From: Prevotella sp. UBA2746
GTDB taxonomy: Bacteria; Bacteroidota; Bacteroidia; Bacteroidales; Bacteroidaceae
DNA: 32,452 nucleotides
Direction of reading: 5' to 3'
Assembly (NCBI GenBank): GCA_002353555.1
Contig: DEJO01000014.1
Coordinates: 1 to 32,452, forward strand
Shown here: piece after piece, positions 1 to 7,006 of the stretch
Position numbering within the stretch: position 1 is the stretch's first letter
Layout: every line of letters starts with the position of its first letter
Made by a program: the position numbers and the translations under genes
The notes under the pieces: generated by a model
Seen by the model: the letters and a program-made list of their open reading frames with translations, nothing else
Database searches by the model: none
Told to the model about the DNA's origin: nothing

Positions 1-43
1 CCAACTTTTCGGGGTCACATCACTTTTGACACGACCTCTTTTG
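1..43. mobile_element. possible outer end of an IS3-family element, cut by the window edge
   Basis: Read on the minus strand, the first 40 bases contain TGTGACCCCGAAAAGTTGG. This resembles the terminal inverted repeats of IS3/IS150-group insertion sequences, which commonly carry a CCCC-AAAAGTTGG core. No transposase sequence is inside the window, so this rests on a short motif remembered from the family. It could equally be plain spacer downstream of dnaK. Confidence 0.25.
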
Positions 44-75
44 ATAGTGTTTTGTTATGTCTTTACTTATGCGTC

Positions 76-1983
76 TCATTTGACCTCCTCGAAGTCGGCA
101 TCTTGGATGGTGTCGTCTTGTTTGGGTTCCTGCTGTTGGTTCTGCTGGCCTGCATTCATGTCGGGACCGGGTTGGGGACCTGCTTGGCTGTACATCTGCT
201 GGCTGGCAGCCTGCATAACTTGGTTGAGGTTGTTGATGGCGTTATCGATTGCTGCTACATCACCGCTCTTGTGGGCATCCTTCAAGGTCTGGAGCGCGCT
301 CTCGATGCCAGGTTTCTGGTCGGCAGGAATCTTGTCGCCATTCTCGTTGAGGAAGTTTTCTGTTGTGAATATCATCGAATCAGCCTGATTCAGCTTGTCG
401 ATGCGCTCACGCTCCTTCTTATCGTTTTCGGCGTTCTGCTCAGCCTCGGCCTTCATGCGGTTGATTTCGTCCTCGCTCAGTCCGCTGGAAGCCTCTATGC
501 GGATGCTCTGCTCCTTGCCGGTAGCCTTATCTTTTGCAGATACGTTCAGTATGCCGTTGGCATCGATGTCGAAGGTTACCTCAATCTGAGGAACGCCGCG
601 GCGTGCCGGTGCGATACCGGTCAGGTTGAACTGTCCGATAGACTTGTTCTGTGCAGCCATTGGACGTTCGCCTTGCAGCACGTGAATGGTAACCTCTGTC
701 TGGTTGTCGGCTGCTGTGGAGAATGTCTCGCTCTTCTTGCACGGAATAGTTGTATTTGCCTCAATCAACTTGGTCATCACGCCACCCAAGGTTTCGATAC
801 CCAGTGTCAGCGGTGTTACGTCGAGCAACACGATGTCGCCCACACCACCTTCCTTGTTCAGGATGGCTCCCTGGATAGAAGCACCTACGGCAACCACCTC
901 GTCGGGGTTTACACCCTTTGACGGTTCCTTGCCGAAATAGTTCTTAACGAGAGTCTGAACGGCAGGGATACGGCTTGAACCACCTACGAGGATGACCTCA
1001 TCGATGTCGCTCGTAGAGAGCTTAGCGTCACGAATGGCATTCTGGCAAGGTACGAGGCAAGCCTGAATGAGGTCGTGTGCCAATTGCTCAAACTGAGCAC
1101 GGGTCAGTGTCTTTACCAAGTGCTTAGGTACGCCGCCTTCGGCAGTGATGTACGGCAGGTTGATCTCGGTAGTCGTTGTGCTTGAGAGTTCAATCTTAGC
1201 TTTCTCGGCAGCTTCCTTCAGTCGTTGCATTGCCATCGGATCCTTAGAAAGGTCGATGCCTTCTGCAGCCTTGAAGTCGTTGACGAGCCAGTCGATGATG
1301 ACTTGGTCGAAATCGTCACCGCCCAGATGGGTGTCGCCATTGGTAGAGAGTACCTCGAACACACCGCCGCCAAACTCCAGGATAGAGATATCGAATGTAC
1401 CACCACCAAGGTCGAAGACCGCAATCTTCATATCTTTGTTGGCCTTATCGACACCGTATGCCAAAGCTGCTGCTGTAGGCTCGTTGACGATACGTTGAAC
1501 GTTGAGACCTGCAATCTGTCCAGCCTCCTTGGTTGCCTGACGCTGAGAGTCGGAGAAGTAGGCAGGTACGGTAATGACAGCATCTGTCACCTCCTGTCCG
1601 AGATAGTCTTCTGCGGTCTTCTTCATCTTCTGCAGGACCATAGCTGAGATTTCCTGAGGAGTATACTTCCGGCCGTTGATGTCAACACGCGGATAACCAC
1701 CCTCGTTGACAACGGTGAACGGAACGCGCTCAGCTTCTTTCTTAGACTGCTCGTAAGTTTCGCCCATGAAACGCTTGATAGAGTAAACCGTGTTCTTCGG
1801 GTTGGTGATAGCCTGACGCTTGGCAGGGTCGCCCACCTTACGTTCGCCACCATCAACAAAGCCGATGACCGACGGAGTCGTACGCTTACCTTCGCTGTTA
1901 GCGATTACAACGGGTTCGTTGCCTTCGAAGACGGCAACACAACTGTTAGTTGTACCCAAGTCAATTCCAATAATCTTTCCCAT
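76..1983 (-). CDS. dnaK: molecular chaperone DnaK (Hsp70)
   Basis: Cytoplasmic ATP-dependent chaperone that binds exposed hydrophobic peptide segments, working with DnaJ and GrpE, neither of which is in the window. The 635 residues match the usual DnaK length. The nucleotide-binding domain (about 1-385) opens with GIDLGTTNSCVAV and contains the INDEPTAAALAYG-type motif (here IVNEPTAAALAYG), the phosphate loop DLGGGTFD and the adenosine motif ILVGGSSRIPAVQ. The substrate-binding beta domain spans about 390-505 (DVTPLTLGIETLGG, then GERPMA). A helical lid follows, then a Gln/Pro/Gly-rich tail with several QQ runs, ending in DADFEEVK as bacterial DnaKs typically do. The ATG gives the canonical MGKIIGIDLG start. 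It is transcribed alone and diverges from the lipoprotein gene at 2200. A 216-bp AT-rich spacer lies between them and carries a hairpin and other inverted repeats. No CIRCE operator is present. Confidence 0.99.
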   Translation of the reverse strand: MGKIIGIDLGTTNSCVAVFEGNEPVVIANSEGKRTTPSVIGFVDGGERKVGDPAKRQAITNPKNTVYSIKRFMGETYEQSKKEAERVPFTVVNEGGYPRVDINGRKYTPQEISAMVLQKMKKTAEDYLGQEVTDAVITVPAYFSDSQRQATKEAGQIAGLNVQRIVNEPTAAALAYGVDKANKDMKIAVFDLGGGTFDISILEFGGGVFEVLSTNGDTHLGGDDFDQVIIDWLVNDFKAAEGIDLSKDPMAMQRLKEAAEKAKIELSSTTTTEINLPYITAEGGVPKHLVKTLTRAQFEQLAHDLIQACLVPCQNAIRDAKLSTSDIDEVILVGGSSRIPAVQTLVKNYFGKEPSKGVNPDEVVAVGASIQGAILNKEGGVGDIVLLDVTPLTLGIETLGGVMTKLIEANTTIPCKKSETFSTAADNQTEVTIHVLQGERPMAAQNKSIGQFNLTGIAPARRGVPQIEVTFDIDANGILNVSAKDKATGKEQSIRIEASSGLSEDEINRMKAEAEQNAENDKKERERIDKLNQADSMIFTTENFLNENGDKIPADQKPGIESALQTLKDAHKSGDVAAIDNAINNLNQVMQAASQQMYSQAGPQPGPDMNAGQQNQQQEPKQDDTIQDADFEEVK

Positions 1984-2023
1984 AATTCTATTTGTTTTTT
2001 GTTTATTATTCTATTTTTATTGA

Positions 2024-2039
2024 CGGACATTATTGTCCG
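2024..2039. promoter_or_regulatory. perfect inverted repeat in the dnaK leader
   Basis: CGGACA, four bases, then TGTCCG, lying 41-56 bases upstream of the dnaK ATG. It could be an operator for a dimeric regulator or a small hairpin in the dnaK 5' leader. It is unlike CIRCE (TTAGCACTC-N9-GAGTGCTAA). The match is exact, but the function is inferred. Confidence 0.4.
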
Positions 2040-2187
2040 CAAACACTCCAAAACAAATGGCGTGCCAATTATGGGAAAAGAGTGAAAGAGTTGTCGGATG
2101 TATGACAAGTTGGCACATTTCGGTACTAAATGAACATTTATTTGCAAAAAAATATGTAGATTTTAGCGATTTATATAAAAAAACATT

Positions 2188-2195
2188 TATATTTG
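2188..2195 (+). promoter_or_regulatory. Bacteroidota -7 box TATATTTG for the C92 lipoprotein gene
   Basis: TATATTTG fits the TAnnTTTG consensus of Bacteroidota sigma-ABfr promoters. No clear TTTG lies 19-21 bp upstream. The box ends only 4 bases before the GTG at 2200, so transcription from here would be leaderless or nearly so. A one-mismatch alternative, TTTATTTG at 2137-2144, would give a leader of about 50 nt. Confidence 0.5.
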
Positions 2196-2199
2196 CAAA

Positions 2200-2832
2200 G
2201 TGAAATGTACAAAAACGATAAAGAGATGTATCCTCTTAGTGACGTTGATGACCATGATCGGACTGTCATCCTGTGGCAGGCATCAGCAGCGAAAGGGGTG
2301 CATCCTGCCAGACAGCGTAGAGCTGCGAGCAGGCGATATCGTTTTTCGTCTGGGCGGCGGACTTGAAAGTCATGCTGTTACCATCATGGACAGGAATGGT
2401 GACTATTCGCATGTCGGCATAGTCATTGACACGATGGGCAGGAAGATGATTGTCCACGCCGTGCCGGGTGAACCCGATTTTGATGGCGACCCTGACCGGG
2501 TGAAGTTAGACTCCGTCAGTAAGTTTTTCGATTCGGTCTATGCGCTGAATGGTGCTGTGGTTCGTTCTACGGACAGCCTGAGTGCCCAACGTGCTGCCAA
2601 GGCAGCCATGGCGTTGTGTCACAGGCAGATACTCTTCGATGATGCCTACGATGTGTCAGACACGACCAAGATGTATTGTACGGAGTTGGTGATGTTTGTC
2701 TATGAGAAAGCAGGAGTGAAGTTGGTTCATACGGAGCCCAATCATGTCGAGTTGCCTATGGTGAGTGCAGATGTATACTATCCGTCAGATGTCTATCAGT
2801 CGAAATTCTTGAAACCAATTTATATATTTTAA
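2200..2832 (+). CDS. YiiX/C92-type papain-fold lipoprotein (NlpC/P60 superfamily)
   Basis: Probable envelope lipoprotein with a permuted papain-like (C92, YiiX/YebB-like) hydrolase fold. Family members are thought to act as amidases or peptidases on peptidoglycan or lipid-linked substrates; the substrate here is unknown. Residues 1-24 are a lipoprotein signal peptide (basic start, hydrophobic core, LSSC) with acylated Cys25. The fold signature follows in order: GDIVFR at 45-50, YSHVGI with the likely catalytic His71, and YCTELV with the likely nucleophile Cys160. At 210 residues it is a normal single-domain size. The start is a GTG. It is chosen because the signal peptide needs the basic residues encoded before the first in-frame ATG (Met17). 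The next gene begins 22 bp downstream and is also a lipoprotein, so the two probably form one unit. Confidence 0.8.
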   Translation: MKCTKTIKRCILLVTLMTMIGLSSCGRHQQRKGCILPDSVELRAGDIVFRLGGGLESHAVTIMDRNGDYSHVGIVIDTMGRKMIVHAVPGEPDFDGDPDRVKLDSVSKFFDSVYALNGAVVRSTDSLSAQRAAKAAMALCHRQILFDDAYDVSDTTKMYCTELVMFVYEKAGVKLVHTEPNHVELPMVSADVYYPSDVYQSKFLKPIYIF

Positions 2833-2854
2833 CCCAATTAAAACCAAAAAGAAA

Positions 2855-3265
2855 ATGAAGAAGATTTTATTTTTTGTCGTAGCTATGGCTGCCATTTTTG
2901 CATTCGATAGCTGCAAAAAGAGTGAAGGACCAGCAGATGTTGCTATGAAGTCTGTAGAGTTGCTGAAGAACAAGGACTACAAAGGTTATGCAGACCTGGT
3001 TTATTTCGAGGACTCTATCACCAGCGACTCCACGAAGTTGAAGAGCAAGAAGGAGTCTTATGCCAACATGTTGGAGAAGAACTACAAGCAGAAGTCAGAG
3101 AAGCAGGGTGACATCAAGGAGTACAAGCTGCTCGAAGAGGATGCTAAGGACAGCGTTGCTAACGTTAAGATTGAGGTGCTGACCACAAAGGATCAGAAGG
3201 ACACCATGGACGTGAAGCTCCGCAAGGATGCTAACCAGCAGTGGAAGATTGAATCAAAGAAATAA
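2855..3265 (+). CDS. small DUF4878-like lipoprotein
   Basis: A 136-residue exported lipoprotein of unknown function. Residues 1-19 form a signal peptide with an atypical lipobox (FDSC) placing Cys20 at the mature N-terminus. The mature part is short, highly charged and Lys-rich, and predicted as one alpha+beta domain: an N-terminal helix (VAMKSVELLKNKDYKGYADL) followed by strands ending in the pattern DVKLRKDANQQWKIES. That pattern is typical of DUF4878/NTF2-like lipoproteins common in Bacteroidales, where the terminal W-K-I strand closes the fold. It follows the C92 lipoprotein by 22 bp and is followed by a strong hairpin, so it ends that unit. NTF2-like domains usually bind ligands or scaffold other proteins; no catalytic residues can be named. 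Confidence 0.75.
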   Translation: MKKILFFVVAMAAIFAFDSCKKSEGPADVAMKSVELLKNKDYKGYADLVYFEDSITSDSTKLKSKKESYANMLEKNYKQKSEKQGDIKEYKLLEEDAKDSVANVKIEVLTTKDQKDTMDVKLRKDANQQWKIESKK

Positions 3266-3289
3266 TCCTTTGGTTCTCTGATACAAATA

Positions 3290-3327
3290 AAAGAGGGATG
3301 CGACAAATATCTGTCACATCCCTCTTT
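3290..3327. terminator. bidirectional terminator between the lipoprotein unit and recA
   Basis: A 15-bp stem with one mismatch (3291-3305 pairing with 3312-3326) around a 6-nt loop lies between convergent genes. On the minus strand it is followed by TTTTATTTG and on the plus strand by CTTTGCTTTGG. The better T-run suits recA transcription, but the stem can serve both sides. Confidence 0.8.
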
Positions 3328-3391
3328 GCTTTGGTCCCTTCAGCATGATGCTTTCCAGTTCTTCAGCGTCATGCTTTCCCGTTCTTTTGCG

Positions 3392-4420
3392 TCATGCATT
3401 GTCTGTTATCGCCTGCATGATTTTTGTATGCAGTTCTTCGCAGAGTTCTGGATTGTCCTTGAGCAGTTGCTTGGTGGCATCACGCCCTTGAGCCAGTCGG
3501 CTGCCGTCGTAGCTGAACCATGAGCCCGATTTCTGGATGATGCCATAGTCAACACCGAGGTCGAGCAATTCTCCGACCTTGGAGATTCCTTCGCCGAAGG
3601 TGATTTCAAACTCAGCCTTGCGGAAGGGAGGAGCAACCTTGTTCTTCACCACTTTCACGCGCACCTGGTTGCCGATGACCTGATCGCCATCCTTGATGCT
3701 GGTGACACGGCGGATGTCGAGTCGCACGCTGGCATAGAACTTCAGTGCATTGCCGCCAGTAGTTGTTTCCGGGTTTCCGAACATCACCCCGATCTTCTCT
3801 CTCAGCTGGTTGATGAAGATACAGGTAGTATTGGTCTTGGCGATGGTTGAGGTCAGCTTGCGCAGCGCCTGACTCATCAGTCGTGCATGCAGGCCTACCG
3901 CATTGTCGCCCATGTCGCCTTCAATCTCTTTCTTCGGCGTCAGTGCCGCTACAGAGTCGATGACAATGATGTCGATGGCTGAAGAACGGATGAGCTGGTC
4001 GGCAATCTCCAACGCCTGTTCGCCGTTGTCAGGCTGAGAAATCCACAAGTTTTCAACATCTACGCCCAGCTTTGCTGCATAGAAGCGGTCAAACGCATGT
4101 TCTGCGTCGATGAAAGCTGCGATGCCTCCCTGTTTTTGTGCCTCGGCAATGGCATGGATAGCCAAAGTCGTCTTACCTGAAGACTCCGGACCGTAGATTT
4201 CGATGATGCGCCCTTTCGGGTATCCGCCAACTCCTAATGCTGCATCCAGTCCGATGCTGCCAGTAGGAATCACCTCTACATTCTCTGTCTTTTCGTCTCC
4301 CATTCGCATGATGCTGCCTTTTCCGAAGTCCTTTTCAATCTTCGACATGGCAGCCTGAAGTGCCTTGAGCTTACCTTCCTGTGTGCTCATGGCTTCTTGT
4401 GTTTCGTCTTTCTTTGCCAT
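3392..4420 (-). CDS. recA: recombinase RecA
   Basis: DNA strand-exchange ATPase of homologous recombination and SOS-type repair. The 342 residues match the family length. Visible landmarks are Walker A GPESSGKT at 77-84, Walker B IIVIDS at 151-156, loop L1 around EIEGDMGDNAVGLHARLMSQ (about 166-185), the DNA-binding loop L2 with FINQLREKIGVMFGNPETTTGGNALKFYAS, and a short C-terminal domain ending in a less acidic tail than in E. coli. The MAKKDETQEA start is preceded by an AT-rich tandem-repeat spacer and no clear Shine-Dalgarno site. It is the last gene of a co-oriented run (dehydrogenase, radical SAM, recA) with a 64-bp gap before it. It may therefore be co-transcribed or use a promoter in that gap. 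No LexA-like operator was recognised. Confidence 0.99.
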   Translation of the reverse strand: MAKKDETQEAMSTQEGKLKALQAAMSKIEKDFGKGSIMRMGDEKTENVEVIPTGSIGLDAALGVGGYPKGRIIEIYGPESSGKTTLAIHAIAEAQKQGGIAAFIDAEHAFDRFYAAKLGVDVENLWISQPDNGEQALEIADQLIRSSAIDIIVIDSVAALTPKKEIEGDMGDNAVGLHARLMSQALRKLTSTIAKTNTTCIFINQLREKIGVMFGNPETTTGGNALKFYASVRLDIRRVTSIKDGDQVIGNQVRVKVVKNKVAPPFRKAEFEITFGEGISKVGELLDLGVDYGIIQKSGSWFSYDGSRLAQGRDATKQLLKDNPELCEELHTKIMQAITDNA

Positions 4421-4422
4421 AC

Positions 4423-4470
4423 TCTATTTCACAATTTGACTATTTTACTATTTTACAATTATGCGATTTA
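4423..4470. repeat. AT-rich tandem repeat immediately upstream of recA
   Basis: Degenerate units of the form ACTATTTTACAATT fill the spacer from just before the recA ATG to the end of the radical SAM gene. Similar short AT-rich tandem repeats precede other start codons in this window (6922-6974, 16298-16340, 29319-29349). Confidence 0.7.
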
Positions 4471-4484
4471 CAATGTATGCTTTT

Positions 4485-5516
4485 TTACCCCACCTCATAG
4501 TTCAGGTTTTTGGTTTTGTCGTTTTGCTCCCTCTCCTTGGTATGCAGTCCGAGTATGCTTCTGACGATGAACGTCGTTCGCCTTGTTCGTTTGCAGTATT
4601 CCTCGAATGTTTCCTTATAGGGGTCCAGTTTGTTCTCTTTCCACCCGCTGTAGGGGAAGAAGTTGAAGTAGGGCAGTTCGTCAATCAGTTTGTTGTGTGG
4701 CTTTTCGCCGCTGCCTTGTTCCAACTGCAGCAGGTTCTCCCTGGTAGGATAGATGCATACAATGCCTTTCTGGTGGCAGTAGTCCACGACCGGCTGTATG
4801 TATTGTTCGTATCCTTCAATGATTTTCCGAAGTGAAAAGTTGCTGTAAGCCGTTTTGCCAAGCTGTTGGATGGGTCTTAGCTGTACGACGTCAGGCTTGA
4901 CATCCTTGAACACCTCCTGAAACTGTACCAGTTCTTCCACGTTGTCTTCGTTGACGGTGTAGTTGATGCGTATCTTGAAGTCCGGATGGTCAGCCTTCAC
5001 CGCTTTACATGCTGCGATGAGTCTGAGGAACTTGTCGTAGTTTCCGAATTTCATCAGCTTCTCGTATGTGTCACGGGTGAGTCCGTGGGTAGATAGCGTA
5101 ATCTCGTTCAGCCCAGCCTTGACGAGGCTTCTGAGTTTTTCCTCGTCCAACAGGTTGCCGTTGGTTGTCATGGAGACATACGGTATTCCTGCATCCTTCC
5201 CCCTCTTGACGAGCTTTTCCAAGTCTTTGTACAGGGTCGGTTCAGCTCCGCATCCTATCTGTAGTTTCAGCGCCCGGTGGTAGATAGCTTTGGCGATAGC
5301 CTCCAGGTCGTCTTCAGAGAAGCGTGCATGCAGCTCTTTTCTCTTCTCTTCGATGCTGAAATAGCACATCTGGCACTGGATGTTGCAGCCCATCACAGGG
5401 TCAAGATACACGTTGATGTACCTGCGGTGCATGACGTGCAACGCGAGGATGCCCATCAGTTTGATGCGTGGGCTCTTGATCCGTTGGTAGATTTTCAGCA
5501 GTTGATATACGTTCAT
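4485..5516 (-). CDS. radical SAM domain protein of unknown substrate
   Basis: Cytoplasmic radical SAM enzyme of 343 residues. The [4Fe-4S]-binding CX3CX2C motif is at Cys44, Cys48 and Cys51 (GCNIQCQMCYF). The glycine-rich SAM-binding segment (GCGAEPTL, 88-95) and a following VSMTTNGNLL strand match the standard partial TIM barrel. The C-terminal part has few cysteines, so a complete SPASM-type auxiliary cluster domain is unlikely. Substrate is not predictable from sequence. The start is placed at the ATG at 5516. An upstream in-frame ATG at 5630 would overlap the preceding gene by 95 bp and adds residues unlike the family, whereas 5516 leaves a tidy 19-bp gap. It lies between a saccharopine-dehydrogenase-like gene and recA. 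A longer product from 5630 cannot be excluded. Confidence 0.85.
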   Translation of the reverse strand: MNVYQLLKIYQRIKSPRIKLMGILALHVMHRRYINVYLDPVMGCNIQCQMCYFSIEEKRKELHARFSEDDLEAIAKAIYHRALKLQIGCGAEPTLYKDLEKLVKRGKDAGIPYVSMTTNGNLLDEEKLRSLVKAGLNEITLSTHGLTRDTYEKLMKFGNYDKFLRLIAACKAVKADHPDFKIRINYTVNEDNVEELVQFQEVFKDVKPDVVQLRPIQQLGKTAYSNFSLRKIIEGYEQYIQPVVDYCHQKGIVCIYPTRENLLQLEQGSGEKPHNKLIDELPYFNFFPYSGWKENKLDPYKETFEEYCKRTRRTTFIVRSILGLHTKEREQNDKTKNLNYEVG

Positions 5517-5535
5517 GTTACACTTGATGGCTCTC

Positions 5536-6774
5536 TTAAAGTTCCAGGTCTCCGTCGTGAATCTCGTTCCACGGTAGTCCCTGCTTGTTGAGTTGTTCCA
5601 TGAACGGATCTGGGTCGAACTCCTCGACATTGAAGACTCCAGGCTTACGCCACAATCCTTTGCAGAACATCATTGCGCCAATCATTGCCGGTACGCCGGT
5701 AGTGTAGCTGACACCCTGCATGCCTGTTTCGCGGTAGGCATCCTGATGTTTGCAGTTGTTGTATATATAATAGGTGTGTTCGTTGCCGTCTTTGCCGATG
5801 CCCTTGATGCGACAGCCTATAGAGGTCTCGCCCTCGTAGTTTTCGCCCAGGTCTTGCGGGTTAGGGAGCACAGCCTTCAGGAACTGCAACGGCACAATCT
5901 TCACCCGTGCTGTGCCAGAGCCGTCAGCCAGCTGAGCTTCGTATTCCACCTCATCGATGCGACTCATTCCGATGTTTTGAATGACCTCAAGGTGTTTCAG
6001 GTATTGCTGTCCGAAGGTCATCCAGAAGCGTGCTCGCTTGATGGTGGGGTAGTTGATGACCAGGGACTCTATCTCCTCATGGTGGAGCAGGTAGCTGTCA
6101 CGCGGTCCTATGTTCGGGTAGTTCAGGCTCTTGTGAATCTCCAGCGGCTCCGTCTCCACCCATTTCCCGTCCTCCCAGTAGAGTCCTTTCTGCGTAATCT
6201 CGCGGATGTTGATTTCCGGGTTAAAGTTAGTAGCGAACGCCTTGTGGTGGTCGCCGGCATTACAGTCTACGATGTCGAGATATTGCATCTCGTCAAAGTG
6301 GTGCTTGGCGGCATATGCCGTGAAGATGCTTGTCACTCCTGGGTCGAATCCGCATCCAAGAATGGCAGTCAGGCCTGCCTGCTCGAAACGCTCACGGTAT
6401 GCCCACTGCCATGAGTATTCAAAATGGGCTTCGTCCTTCGGCTCATAGTTAGCCGTGTCAAGGTAGCTGCATCCACATGCCAGGCAAGCCTCCATGATGG
6501 TCAGGTCCTGATAGGGCAGTGCCAGGTTGACGACCAGTTCCGGTTTGTAGTCGTTGAAGAGAGCCTTCAGCTGCTCTACGTCGTCGGCATCTACCTGTGC
6601 CGTCTGTATCGGCATGGTGTAACCCTTGGCATGTATGTCAGCCACAATCTTGTCACACTTCTCCTTGCGTCGGCTGGCAATCATGAATTCGTTGAACACG
6701 TCAGCATTCTGTGCTATCTTGAATGCTGCTACGGTAGCCACGCCACCTGCGCCAATCATCAGTATTCTGCTCAT
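5536..6774 (-). CDS. saccharopine dehydrogenase family protein, probable carboxynorspermidine dehydrogenase
   Basis: NAD(P)-dependent reductive condensing dehydrogenase, 412 residues. In Bacteroidota this family member usually makes carboxynorspermidine or carboxyspermidine from aspartate semialdehyde and a diamine in polyamine synthesis. A nucleotide-binding motif is at the N-terminus (ILMIGAGGVA, GxGGVA at 8-13), followed by a Rossmann domain. The catalytic and dimerisation region carries GCGFDPGVTSIF, and the C-terminal part contains GVSYTTGVPAMIGA. The start is placed at 6774 because AGAGGAG-like purines (AAAGAGGAG) lie 9 bases upstream, an unusually strong ribosome site for this genome. 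An in-frame ATG at 6921 would add 49 residues of no recognised family. The partner decarboxylase (nspC) is not nearby. True lysine-pathway activity is less likely because diaminopimelate dehydrogenase serves lysine synthesis here. Confidence 0.85.
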   Translation of the reverse strand: MSRILMIGAGGVATVAAFKIAQNADVFNEFMIASRRKEKCDKIVADIHAKGYTMPIQTAQVDADDVEQLKALFNDYKPELVVNLALPYQDLTIMEACLACGCSYLDTANYEPKDEAHFEYSWQWAYRERFEQAGLTAILGCGFDPGVTSIFTAYAAKHHFDEMQYLDIVDCNAGDHHKAFATNFNPEINIREITQKGLYWEDGKWVETEPLEIHKSLNYPNIGPRDSYLLHHEEIESLVINYPTIKRARFWMTFGQQYLKHLEVIQNIGMSRIDEVEYEAQLADGSGTARVKIVPLQFLKAVLPNPQDLGENYEGETSIGCRIKGIGKDGNEHTYYIYNNCKHQDAYRETGMQGVSYTTGVPAMIGAMMFCKGLWRKPGVFNVEEFDPDPFMEQLNKQGLPWNEIHDGDLEL

Positions 6775-6921
6775 ATTTCTTTTCTCCTCTTTAATGATTC
6801 TGTTAATGCTTTTCTTTTGTGCGGCAATCATGTAGTCGCGGAAGACGTCCGACTGTTCGTCGTCCTTCCCTTCGGCAACGGTGTCGAAGCGGTTGCGGGG
6901 TAGTCTCCATATTCGTGCCAT

Positions 6922-6974
6922 TCACTATTCACAATTCTTAATTCACAATTGACAATTCACAATTAGGCAATTAA
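6922..6974. repeat. AT-rich tandem repeat, AATTCACAATT units
   Basis: At least four degenerate copies of ATTCACAATT or ATTGACAATT lie in tandem upstream of the dehydrogenase. The same unit recurs at 16298-16340 upstream of trkA. It directly abuts the in-frame ATG at 6921. Confidence 0.75.
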
Positions 6975-6977
6975 CAA

Positions 6978-7006
6978 CACCCCCCTTAGGGGGCTTGGGG
7001 GCTTTC
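6978..7006. repeat. GC-rich palindromic element overlapping a gene end
   Basis: CCCCCCTTAGGGGG followed by CTTGGGGG. It is one of several GC-rich palindromes in this window that sit at the 3' ends of genes. Here it overlaps the stop codon of the 201-aa gene and encodes its last five residues (SPQAP). Confidence 0.7.

Noticed and set aside
52..921. 289-codon open frame antisense to dnaK
   Set aside because: It lies wholly opposite a highly conserved dnaK and its translation has no family resemblance.
1984..2199. CIRCE/HrcA operator upstream of dnaK
   Set aside because: The TTAGCACTC-N9-GAGTGCTAA pattern is absent; only unrelated inverted repeats are present.
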